Source: Pirellulaceae bacterium
GTDB taxonomy: Bacteria; Planctomycetota; Planctomycetia; Pirellulales; Pirellulaceae
DNA: 5,456 nt
Direction of reading: 5' to 3'
NCBI GenBank assembly: GCA_030744095.1
Contig: JASLRF010000300.1
Coordinates: 1 to 5,456 of the forward strand
Numbering within the stretch: the first letter of the stretch is position 1; the number at the start of each line of letters is the position of its first letter. Under the pieces are notes generated by a model, which saw only the letters and a list, made by a program, of their open reading frames with translations, was not told where the DNA came from and searched no databases. The translations under genes and the position numbers were made by a program. This document shows positions 1-5,456 of this stretch, in pieces.

Positions 1-1
1 C

Positions 2-8
2 GGGAGGA
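2..8 (+). promoter_or_regulatory. Shine-Dalgarno site of the integrase pseudogene
   Basis: GGGAGGA lies 7 bases upstream of the ATG at 16. It is a near-perfect anti-16S complement at good spacing, and it fixes the start of the broken integrase. The element's promoter would lie before the window. Confidence 0.75.
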
Positions 9-15
9 CGAAGCG

Positions 16-1213
16 ATGCAAGAGATTAAAGTAAGCATTTTCAACCGCAAGGGCCGTACGCCCTACTACCAGATGCAGTTTCGGGATGCCGAGACCGGTG
101 ACAAGGTAACCAGGTCAACCGGCGAACAGAAGAAACGCGACGCCGAACGTGTGGCAGCCAAGTGGGAGGCTGAGTTGCGTGATGGCCGTGATACGAAGCG
201 GTTGGGCCGGATGCCTTGGGCGGAGTTTCGTCGGCTATATGAAGATGAGGTTCTGACCTCGTTGGCGGATAGGACGGACGAAAAAGTGACCGGTGTGTTC
301 AATGTGTTCGAGCGGTTCATCAAGCCCAAGTGATTGGCTGACATGAACGAAGAGCACGTGGCCGACATCAATCGCACCTACGGCAGCAAGGCAGAGCGGA
401 AAATACGATCAAAGGCCATCTCGCGCACATTCGTGCCGCGTTGTCATGGGCTAAAGATCGAAAACTGATTCGCGAAGTCCCCGTGATTAAAATGCCAAAG
501 CGAGCGAAACGCGACAATGACGCCATGAAGGGGCGGCCAATCGCCTTAGAGGAGTTCGAGCGGATGCTGCAAAAATGCAAAGCCGTGGGCGACCGGTTTG
601 AGGAGGGGCACCGCCCTGTGGTTATCGCTTCGTGGCGTTTCTACCTGGAAGGGCTTTGGCATTCCGGTTTGCGACGAGAGGAGTCGCTCGATTTGCACTG
701 GACGGACAGAACCCGCCTTTGCGTGGAAGATCTTGATTGCGACCGCCCAATGATCTGGATCCCAGGCGGCAAGGAGAAAGGCAACCGGGACCGTGTCTTG
801 CCGATGGCGCCCGAGTTTGCTGAATTCCTGCGAGAGGTGCCCCAGGGCCGGCGACACGGCTTCGTCTTCAATCCGTTGTCTCGGGCGTGAACTACACCGA
901 ACGGCAGACAGCGAGGCAGATAGGGAGCGTGGTGTGCAAGATCGGCGAAGCGGCGAACGTCAAGGTTTCGGAAGATGGCGGAAAGGTGAAGTTCGCCAGT
1001 GCCCACGATCTTCGCAGGTCATTCGGCGAACGGTGGGCGTCTCGCGTCATGCCGAACGTCCTACAGGAGCTGATGCGACACGACAACATTCAGACAACGT
1101 TGCGGTACTACGTGGGGCAGAACGCCAAGAGAACGTCAGCCATCCTATGGGAGGCCCACCGGGCGCAAGCCGTGGGTGGCAGTTTGGGTGGCAGTGCCTT
1201 GATTGAGAGCTAA
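16..1213 (+). pseudogene. Tyrosine recombinase/phage-type integrase, broken by one stop and two frameshifts
   Basis: This is a site-specific recombinase of the tyrosine (lambda integrase/XerD) family, which cuts and rejoins DNA through a 3'-phosphotyrosine. The first segment (16-333) is a basic, Arm-type DNA-binding N-terminus and ends at TGA 331-333. Homology-like reading continues past it in the same frame (LADMNEEHVAD) to about 366. A one-base shift then moves it to the frame starting at 369 (QSHLRQQGRAENTIKGHL), the core-binding SAM-like domain. That frame stops at TGA 888-890, and the rest resumes one frame over at 887. The catalytic set is present across the fragments: Arg in SGLRREE (672-674), Lys in GGKEKGNRDR, HxxR in HDLRRSF (His 1004-1006, Arg 1013-1015), His 1079-1081 and Tyr 1106-1108 nine residues later. 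The rejoined protein would be about 398 residues, near full length for such integrases. It is either a recent pseudogene or a gene carrying sequencing errors. Family confidence is high; the planctomycetal subtype is from recall. Confidence 0.88.
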
Positions 1214-1217
1214 AAAC

Positions 1218-1239
1218 GCGGGATATCACGTTATCCCGC
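1218..1239 (-). terminator. Rho-independent terminator of the amidohydrolase gene
   Basis: GCGGGATA (1218-1225) and TATCCCGC (1232-1239) form an 8-bp perfect stem with a 6-base loop. Read on the minus strand, the hairpin is followed by GTTTTTAG, the T-run of an intrinsic terminator. The amidohydrolase stop codon (1231-1233) lies in the loop and stem, so termination comes directly at the end of translation. Confidence 0.75.
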
Positions 1240-2823
1240 CCGGACAAATCGTCCGGGCGGTTTCAGTTCGAAATCGTCGATCGGTGTTCCGTCGCGAACA
1301 ATCGGAACGCCGTTGACCACGACGTGGTTGATTCCTACCGTTGTTTGGTGCGGATCGGCGAATGTGGAGCGGTCCTGCATTTGCGCTGGATCAAACACGA
1401 CGGCATCCGCAAAGGCACCTTTGGCGAGCACGCCGCGGTCCCGAAGTTGGAATCGCTCGGCGGCGAATCCGCTCAGTTTGTGTACGGCAGTTTCCAGAGA
1501 GAAAAGTTTCAGGTCGCGAACAAACGGTCCCAGGATGCGGCCTACCGAACCAAACACGCGTGGGTGAACGACGCTGTTGGGATAAAAGATCCCGTCTGTT
1601 CCGATCATCGCCAGATCGTGGTTCAGCATTGGGTGAACAAGCCGGTCGTCTCCTTCGTCCATCACGCATAAGACAGCCAGCGATTCTTCGATCAGTAGAT
1701 TCAGCAACGCATCGGCTTTGGGTTGTCCGCTTTCTTCGACAAACTGTGCCAAGGTCTTTCCAATGTGCGGCGCGTTTGCTTTACCTTGAACCCAGGCCAA
1801 TCGGATGTGGTCGAGATCCAACTTGTAGGCGGCGATACCCTGGCGAAAGCGTTCGCGCATCTCCGACTGATTGAGTATGGCGATTGCCGCCAGCGGGCCT
1901 TCTTCCCAAACCTCGTTAGGAAGGAGGTAGTTGAGCATGGTCGAGCCGGGTTGATACGGGTAGACGTCGTAAGAAAGTTCCACTTCTTGTCGGGCGCGAT
2001 CGAGAAATGCAAAGATTTCATCACAATCACAATCGGGTTGACTCTTCAGATGCGAAATATGGACGGGGACGTCGGCGCGGCGACCAATCTCGACCGCTTC
2101 GGTTAATGCGGGGATCAGTCCTTTCTTGTAACGAACATGCGAAACGTAAACACCACGACGATCAGACATCGCTTGGCACGCGGCGACCAACTCGTCTGTC
2201 GTCGAAAAGCACTCGACGATGTAGTCAAGCCCCGTGGAAAGCCCAACTGCACCTTCGTCCATGCCCTTCCGGATTTCGTATTGTACTTGCCGGATCTGAA
2301 AATCATCGAGCCGTCGTCGGCCAAACCCACTGACCATCGATCGCACGTTTGCGTACGGAATGTGCGTGGCTGAATTCTGGACGGTAGTCGCATCGAGTTG
2401 CTGCATAAAGTCGCCGAGGCTCTGCCAGCCGCGATCATCTTGCATCGTCAGGCCATCGAGGCTACGCAAGTAGTACAACCATTGCGGTTTGGTGAACTGA
2501 TTGACCGGGGCGTACGAGATTCCATCCGCCATCAGAATCTCGGTCGTAAATCCCTGCAATGTCTTGGCTGCGAAATGTCGCATCTTCAATAGCCAGCCAT
2601 CGCTGTGGTTGTGTACGTCGATAAACCCGGGTGCAACAACTTGACCGCTGGCGTCGATGGAGAGTCGAGTTTCCGCGCTGGCCAGATCCCCGATTGCGAC
2701 AATACGATCACCTTGAATACCGACGTCCGCGCGGCACCGCGGGCGGTTGGTGCCATCGATCACATCACCGTGTTCTAGTATCAAGTCAAACAATGTCGTT
2801 ATCACTTTAAGCAGAAGAACCAC
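1231..2823 (-). CDS. N-acyl-D-amino-acid deacylase-like amidohydrolase
   Basis: This metal-dependent amidohydrolase resembles D-aminoacylase, which hydrolyses N-acyl-D-amino acids to a D-amino acid and a carboxylic acid. I compared it from memory with the Alcaligenes D-aminoacylase. A small N-terminal beta domain (about 12-65) leads into the TIM barrel at PGFIDVHNHSD, with metal ligands His71 and His73. His229 (YVSHVR), His258 (VHISHLK) and Asp410 (MIGTDGIF) match the other ligands or catalytic positions, and YPYQPGSTML (288-297) and VHPR (419-422) are also family motifs. The C-terminal beta domain (about 465-510) has the usual ADAVVFDP and VVVNGVPI. The bridging Cys of the classical enzyme (GNCGIS) is Asp100 here (ADGIS). 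Length (530) is slightly above the usual 480-500. No signal peptide is evident, so it is probably cytoplasmic. The start is uncertain: GTG 2821-2823, GTG 2803-2805 and TTG 2791-2793 are all in frame, none with a clear ribosome site, and the family-like sequence begins near FDLILEHGDVIDG. The exact substrate is not decided by sequence. Confidence 0.88.
   Translation of the reverse strand: MVLLLKVITTLFDLILEHGDVIDGTNRPRCRADVGIQGDRIVAIGDLASAETRLSIDASGQVVAPGFIDVHNHSDGWLLKMRHFAAKTLQGFTTEILMADGISYAPVNQFTKPQWLYYLRSLDGLTMQDDRGWQSLGDFMQQLDATTVQNSATHIPYANVRSMVSGFGRRRLDDFQIRQVQYEIRKGMDEGAVGLSTGLDYIVECFSTTDELVAACQAMSDRRGVYVSHVRYKKGLIPALTEAVEIGRRADVPVHISHLKSQPDCDCDEIFAFLDRARQEVELSYDVYPYQPGSTMLNYLLPNEVWEEGPLAAIAILNQSEMRERFRQGIAAYKLDLDHIRLAWVQGKANAPHIGKTLAQFVEESGQPKADALLNLLIEESLAVLCVMDEGDDRLVHPMLNHDLAMIGTDGIFYPNSVVHPRVFGSVGRILGPFVRDLKLFSLETAVHKLSGFAAERFQLRDRGVLAKGAFADAVVFDPAQMQDRSTFADPHQTTVGINHVVVNGVPIVRDGTPIDDFELKPPGRFVRAG
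1236..1260 (+). terminator. GC-rich hairpin, candidate plus-strand terminator after the integrase
   Basis: CCGCCCGGAC (1236-1245) pairs perfectly with GTCCGGGCGG (1251-1260) around a 5-base AAATC loop. On the plus strand the stem is followed by only TTTC, so the T-run is weak. It shares bases 1236-1239 with the neighbouring hairpin, so the two cannot form in the same transcript. On the other strand these bases encode the last residues of the amidohydrolase. Confidence 0.5.
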
Positions 2824-2838
2824 TTTAGGCAGAAGAAC
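2803..2838. repeat. 18-bp tandem duplication at the amidohydrolase start
   Basis: CACTTTAAGCAGAAGAAC (2803-2820) is followed directly by CACTTTAGGCAGAAGAAC (2821-2838), with one mismatch in 18. The unit is a multiple of three, and each copy ends, on the minus strand, in an in-frame GTG. The gene therefore has two equivalent candidate starts six codons apart. Confidence 0.85.
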
Positions 2839-2877
2839 TCAGCGCCGGAGTCGGCTTCATCATCTGCCCGAGAGAAT

Positions 2878-3225
2878 TCAGGGTTGTTGGTGTTCTTGCC
2901 TGTAGGCCCGTAGCGGCGGCAGTAGTTCGTCGACAGCGATTTGCAATTGTGCTAGAAGCTGGGGGGCGTCATCCAGTGTATGGACTCGGCCAAGCGACTC
3001 CAACTGCCAGGCTATTTCGCCAGCCTTGGATTGTCCAAAGTAACCCAGGCAGCCCTTAAGTCGATGCGCAAATAATTGCAACTCGCCCGCGTCGCCGTTG
3101 TCGATGGCAGCCGCAATGCGGGGCATTATTTCGGCGCTTTCGGCAAAGAAGATGTCGATCAGCTCCAAGAGTAAGTCTTGTCGTCCATCGACGATCCCAA
3201 GCGCCACGTCCCAGTCGATTGTCAT
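2878..3225 (-). CDS. Histidine phosphotransfer (Hpt) domain protein
   Basis: This is a stand-alone Hpt module, which carries a phosphoryl group on histidine between receiver domains in multistep two-component phosphorelays. From the ATG chosen here the protein is 115 residues, the usual size of a single Hpt domain, and all of it is the helical bundle. The phosphoacceptor motif AHRLKGCLGYFG fits the HxxKG signature, with the active histidine at residue 54. The N-terminus (IDWDVALGIVDGRQDLLLELIDIFF) reads like the first two Hpt helices. The frame stays open upstream to a TTG at 3286-3288, giving 136 residues, but the 21 extra residues do not look like part of the domain. Neither start has a good ribosome site. 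The partner kinase and receiver are not in the window. The amidohydrolase follows after 54 bp on the same strand with no terminator seen between them, so they may be co-transcribed, although no functional link is apparent. Confidence 0.85.
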   Translation of the reverse strand: MTIDWDVALGIVDGRQDLLLELIDIFFAESAEIMPRIAAAIDNGDAGELQLFAHRLKGCLGYFGQSKAGEIAWQLESLGRVHTLDDAPQLLAQLQIAVDELLPPLRAYRQEHQQP

Positions 3226-3314
3226 GATGTCGTTTGCCGATCTGCTCTGCGCGAGTCGATATTGGCGTTGGGGCAAAGCATCAAACAACCTCGAATTAGC
3301 TTGGGGTAACCACC

Positions 3315-3342
3315 ATTATCAGTGGCATCGATGTCGTTGCAA
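3315..3342 (-). promoter_or_regulatory. Candidate sigma-70-type promoter for hpt and the amidohydrolase
   Basis: On the minus strand, TTGCAA (3337-3342, four of six to TTGACA) is separated by 16 bases from GATAAT (3315-3320, five of six to TATAAT). Transcription would start near 3308, leaving a leader of about 80 bases before the hpt ATG. The assignment rests on consensus matching only. Confidence 0.4.
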
Positions 3343-3605
3343 GGATGCGTGGTGGTGGGCTGTGTCCTATTATTGTGGATTTCCTGTGGAGTAGCAGCCT
3401 GTTGGTTTTCGCGCAGGCCGGTAACAAGGAGCGCCGGCGACGCAGTTCCAGCGGTGGAAACCAGTTGTTTTGACACATTGCCGGAACTTCGCTTCGCTTG
3501 TTCGCGGCCTACAACTGCTCAATGCACGAAAACCAACAACCGGCGTGCCAGGTGCCACGACAGTTCAGGCAGCCCTTGGTTGACGGCGATTTTGAACTCC
3601 TGTCG

Positions 3606-3633
3606 TTTCCAGAAGTCGCTAAGCTGTTATAAT
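3606..3633 (+). promoter_or_regulatory. Candidate sigma-70-type promoter for nfu
   Basis: A perfect TATAAT (3628-3633) is preceded after 16 bases by TTTCCA (3606-3611, four of six to TTGACA). Transcription would start near 3640, about 30 bases before the nfu ATG. Its placement supports the ATG at 3670 over any upstream start. Confidence 0.55.
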
Positions 3634-3655
3634 TCTTGCACCAAATCAATTGCCT

Positions 3656-3660
3656 GGAGA
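3656..3660 (+). promoter_or_regulatory. Shine-Dalgarno site of nfu
   Basis: GGAGA ends 9 bases before the ATG at 3670. It decides between this start and the longer open frame that runs back to 3310. Confidence 0.6.
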
Positions 3661-3669
3661 ATCACGAAG

Positions 3670-4263
3670 ATGAGCCAAGAAGAAATCCGCATTCTGGCCA
3701 CACCCGTCACAACGGCCTCGTGCAAGTTTACCGTTGATCGACCAGTCTATGCTGACGGATCGTTCTATTTCGGAACCAGGGAGAAGGGACAAGATTCTCC
3801 CTTGGCTCGACGTCTGTTTGACATCGAAGGTGTAATGACCGTCTTGATTTCGCACGACGAAATCACGGTCAATAAGGCTGGCAACTTCGAATGGCAAGAC
3901 ATTGGGAAACTAATCGGGGCCGAGATTCGTGAACACATGCAATCGGGCGAACCGGCCGTAGGCGACGAGTTGGCCAGTTCAATTCCCGCGACGGAAGAGT
4001 TGCGTGGGCGAATCGAAGAAGTGTTGGAAAGCGAAGTCAATCCAGCCGTTGCCGGACACGGTGGCGTGGTCACGTTGATTGATGTTCGCAAGAACGACGT
4101 TTTTATTAAAATGGGAGGTGGTTGCCAGGGCTGCGGAATGGCGGCCGTAACGTTGAAACACGGCGTCGAAACGGCTATCCGTCAGGCTGTACCTGAAGTC
4201 GGCGCAATCTACGACACGACCGATCACGCAGCTGGAAGAAACCCCTATTATGCTGCTCAGTAG
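3670..4263 (+). CDS. Nfu/NifU-type iron-sulfur cluster carrier protein
   Basis: This is a 197-residue Nfu protein, which holds a labile Fe-S cluster on a CxxC motif at a dimer interface and passes it to client enzymes in the cytoplasm. The N-terminal domain (about 5-93) matches the Nfu N-terminal fold of NFU1: TPVTTASCKF near 11-20, SPLARRLFDIEGV at 43-55 and ITVNKAGNFEWQDI at 65-78. A short linker leads to the NifU C-terminal domain (about 112-190), with VAGHGGVVTLIDV and the cluster motif GGGCQGCGMAAVTLKHGV (Cys152, Cys155). The tail TDHAAGRNPYY recalls the end of bacterial NfuA. There is no IscU-type scaffold domain, so this is a carrier and not a full NifU. The start is set by the ribosome site and by the point where homology begins. 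The zinc-ribbon gene follows after 72 bp and is probably on the same transcript. No isc or suf genes are visible nearby. Confidence 0.9.
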   Translation: MSQEEIRILATPVTTASCKFTVDRPVYADGSFYFGTREKGQDSPLARRLFDIEGVMTVLISHDEITVNKAGNFEWQDIGKLIGAEIREHMQSGEPAVGDELASSIPATEELRGRIEEVLESEVNPAVAGHGGVVTLIDVRKNDVFIKMGGGCQGCGMAAVTLKHGVETAIRQAVPEVGAIYDTTDHAAGRNPYYAAQ

Positions 4264-4270
4264 CTCAGTG
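4255..4270. repeat. 8-bp tandem repeat across the nfu stop codon
   Basis: GCTCAGTA (4255-4262) is followed by GCTCAGTG (4263-4270). The nfu stop TAG (4261-4263) spans the boundary between the copies. A further GCTCAG is at 4282-4287. This is a short, simple duplication with no evident function. Confidence 0.5.
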
Positions 4271-4322
4271 GTCGCCTAAAGGCTCAGAGGACGTCTTATG
4301 GTACTGAAGAACTGACCTACTG

Positions 4323-4328
4323 TAGGAG
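4323..4328 (+). promoter_or_regulatory. Shine-Dalgarno site of the zinc-ribbon gene
   Basis: TAGGAG ends 7 bases before the ATG at 4336. An earlier ATG (4331-4333) is too close to this site and gives only Met-Pro-stop, so 4336 is the supported start. The TAGG also pairs with CCTA at 4316-4319 in a weak 4-bp hairpin. Confidence 0.65.
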
Positions 4329-4335
4329 CAATGCC

Positions 4336-4524
4336 ATGAAGGGGCCAAAAGAGCGGCTCAAGTATGATCTGTCTCGCGTTTGGGAATGTCCCGAATGTCA
4401 CAATCGGACGCGGACCAGCGGCGAAGTGACCCATACGACATGTGGCTGCCAAAGCAAGATGCTGTTCACCGAACAACGTTGCATGATGTTGGTGGAAGAC
4501 GGTGTCCGGCGAATCCTACCGTGA
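4336..4524 (+). CDS. Small zinc-ribbon-like protein of unknown function
   Basis: This 62-residue basic protein has a CPEC knuckle (Cys18, Cys21) and a CGC pair (Cys36, Cys38), which could form a four-Cys zinc or other metal site; a fifth Cys is at 49. The N-terminus (MKGPKERLKYDLSRVWECPEC) and the C-terminal VEDGVRRILP resemble, from recall, a short conserved protein of planctomycetes, but I cannot name a characterised family. There is no signal peptide or membrane segment. It lies 72 bp after nfu on the same strand with a strong ribosome site, so co-transcription is likely. A role in metal or Fe-S handling, or nucleic-acid binding as in other small zinc ribbons, would be a guess. The ribosome site, defined motif and good start make it a real gene; only the function is open. 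Confidence 0.75.
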   Translation: MKGPKERLKYDLSRVWECPECHNRTRTSGEVTHTTCGCQSKMLFTEQRCMMLVEDGVRRILP

Positions 4525-4545
4525 CCGCTCCGCGCAATGGCAACG

Positions 4546-5456
4546 CTATTGGTTGAGGGGCCGCGGCCCAACGCCGCCGCTATTTAACAGCTGTTGATTC
4601 AGTTCACCTATCAACTGCTTGGCGGAAGTGTCTTCGGGTCGCAACTCAACCACGCGTTCCATTTGCGAGATCGCTTCGGTGAAACGTTTGTGCTTTTGAT
4701 AAAGCAAGGCCAGTGCCATGGCAAAGTCCGGTGAATTCGGTGTCAAGCGGCACGCCTCTTCCAATTCTCCGACGGCCTCCTTTTCGTCGCCAAGCAGGTA
4801 TAGTAGCAGGCCATACCGATAGTGAATCGGCCCATTGTTTGGCACAAGTCCTACATCGCGTCTCAGCAATGCCAACTCTTCCATGCGGAGTGTCGTGACG
4901 CGTTGGCGAATTTCGGCAGATTTCACGATCAGGTCGCGGCCCGCCGGGTTGCCGGCCTGGGCGAATTGCATGGCCTGTTGCTGTAGCTCGTCGGCACGTC
5001 GATCGAGTAATTCGGCCAGATTCGAGCGAGGTCCGACGACCGATGGTTCGATGCGGAGCGCCGTCTCATAGGCGCGTTGTGCCTCTGCGGGGTCGCCCTG
5101 GTCGGCTCGCAGCACGCCCACCATCATGTGCGATCCGGCACGGTCGTTATTGACCATGAACCCCGCCTCGAGTTCGGTCAACGCTTTACGGAGTGCTTTG
5201 CGCTGCGATCCACGTAGCTCGGTTCGTGGCAATCGAGCCAGGACGCGTGCAGTCTCTGTGCGAACCAACCGAACTGGGTCGGCCAACAATGGTGTGAGCA
5301 ATTCCGTCAGCTTCCGGGCTGGCAAACCCTGGAGATTTGCCACCGCGGTAGCGCGCACCTGGGCATTGGAATCATGCAGCAGTTTGATGGAAAGTTCGTT
5401 GGCGTGTTCCGCACCGAATTGGCCCAGTTCGAGCAGACAGGTTGCTCGGACAACGT
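4546..5456 (-). CDS. HEAT/TPR repeat protein, C-terminal part (5' end beyond window)
   Basis: The 302 visible residues are the end of a longer protein: the frame is open through the right edge with no stop, and the GTG at 5356-5358 falls inside a repeat, so it is not the start. Residues about 1-75 are HEAT-like helical repeats, with matching units at HDSNAQVRATAVANL and ADPVRLVRTETARVLARL. A helical linker leads to TPR motifs at about 105-138 (GDPAEAQRAYETALRIEP), 208-241 (GDEKEAVGELEEACRLTP) and 242-275 (KRFTEAISQMERVVELRPE). A long charged helical insert (about 145-205) separates the first TPR from the others. The HEAT-then-TPR order is what I recall from the C-terminus of bacterial multiheme c-type cytochromes related to cytochrome c554/nitrite reductase, so the missing part may carry CxxCH heme sites. 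That is inference; no heme motif lies in the window. It converges on the zinc-ribbon gene with a 21-bp gap and no clear terminator. Confidence 0.75.
   Translation of the reverse strand, partial: VVRATCLLELGQFGAEHANELSIKLLHDSNAQVRATAVANLQGLPARKLTELLTPLLADPVRLVRTETARVLARLPRTELRGSQRKALRKALTELEAGFMVNNDRAGSHMMVGVLRADQGDPAEAQRAYETALRIEPSVVGPRSNLAELLDRRADELQQQAMQFAQAGNPAGRDLIVKSAEIRQRVTTLRMEELALLRRDVGLVPNNGPIHYRYGLLLYLLGDEKEAVGELEEACRLTPNSPDFAMALALLYQKHKRFTEAISQMERVVELRPEDTSAKQLIGELNQQLLNSGGVGPRPLNQ

Larger units (their letters stand above)
3226..3669. other. Divergent intergenic region between hpt and nfu
   Basis: About 440 bases (380 if hpt starts at the upstream TTG) separate the divergent genes. 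It holds a candidate minus-strand promoter near 3315-3342 and a plus-strand promoter near 3606-3633. The middle (about 3345-3600) contains no gene I can support. It has a short direct repeat, GTGCCA-G-GTGCCA, around 3545-3557 and a CTTCG/CTTCGCTT run around 3487-3499. The nfu frame is open from 3310 onward, but the upstream part is Cys/Ser/Arg-rich and looks non-coding. Confidence 0.6.

Noticed and set aside
367..890. Programmed frameshifting to make the integrase
   Set aside because: No slippery heptamer or downstream pseudoknot is evident at either junction, and the separate in-frame stop at 331 would also need readthrough. Decay or sequence error is simpler.
793..1206. Open frame of 137 codons overlapping the integrase second frameshift
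   Set aside because: The translation has no family features, while the other two frames carry the integrase motifs continuously around the shift.
1341..1874. Long plus-strand open frame inside the amidohydrolase gene
   Set aside because: It is Arg/Pro/Ser-rich with no recognisable motif and lies opposite a gene with clear family motifs, so it is a shadow frame.
3545..3557. GTGCCAGGTGCCA as a possible operator or REP-like repeat
   Set aside because: It is a short direct repeat with no inverted symmetry, and there is only one occurrence in the window.
4261..4272. TAGCTCAGTGGT resembles the D-arm of a tRNA
   Set aside because: No acceptor stem, anticodon arm or T-arm (GTTCRANNC) can be fitted around it, and it begins on the nfu stop codon.
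4558..4569. 12-bp perfect palindrome GGGCCGCGGCCC
   Set aside because: It has no loop and no T-run, lies in coding sequence (GPRP) of the HEAT/TPR protein, and can be explained by GC-rich Gly/Pro/Arg codons. It is not a convincing terminator or operator.
1..5456. CRISPR array, rRNA or insertion sequence with terminal repeats
   Set aside because: No regularly spaced repeats, no rRNA-like sequence and no paired inverted ends were seen on reading both strands.

Overview
This window most likely comes from a planctomycete chromosome, probably of the Pirellulales type. That rests on recall of family resemblance, not a database search: the broken tyrosine recombinase has the wording of a planctomycetal integrase lineage, and the small zinc-ribbon protein and the HEAT/TPR protein also look like planctomycete proteins. 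Base composition is moderate in GC. Strong Shine-Dalgarno sites precede some genes but not others.

Layout. Positions 16-1213 (+) hold a nearly full-length tyrosine recombinase/integrase, split by one in-frame stop and two single-base frameshifts, with all six expected catalytic positions still readable. It converges on an N-acyl-D-amino-acid deacylase-like amidohydrolase (1231-2823, -). The junction carries two overlapping, mutually exclusive hairpins, one suited to terminating each strand. Upstream of the amidohydrolase on the same strand, 54 bp away, is a stand-alone histidine phosphotransfer (Hpt) protein (2878-3225, -); the two may share a transcript. A roughly 440-bp divergent intergenic region (3226-3669) holds a candidate promoter on each strand. 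It is followed by an Nfu-type Fe-S cluster carrier (3670-4263, +) and a 62-residue zinc-ribbon protein (4336-4524, +), probably co-transcribed. The window closes with the C-terminal part of a HEAT/TPR repeat protein (4546 to beyond 5456, -), possibly the tail of a multiheme cytochrome whose heme domain lies outside.

How the genes work together. There is no obvious single pathway. The integrase is a relic of a mobile element. The amidohydrolase would act on N-acyl-D-amino acids or related amides, the Hpt protein would relay phosphate in a two-component system, and Nfu would deliver Fe-S clusters. The small Cys-rich protein next to nfu could bind zinc or take part in metal or Fe-S handling, but that is guilt by association only.

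I see no clear undescribed multi-gene system. The points most worth a second look are the multiply broken but catalytically intact integrase, the Cys-to-Asp change at the bridging metal-ligand position of the amidohydrolase, the overlapping convergent terminators, the in-frame 18-bp duplication at the amidohydrolase start, and the nfu/zinc-ribbon pair.
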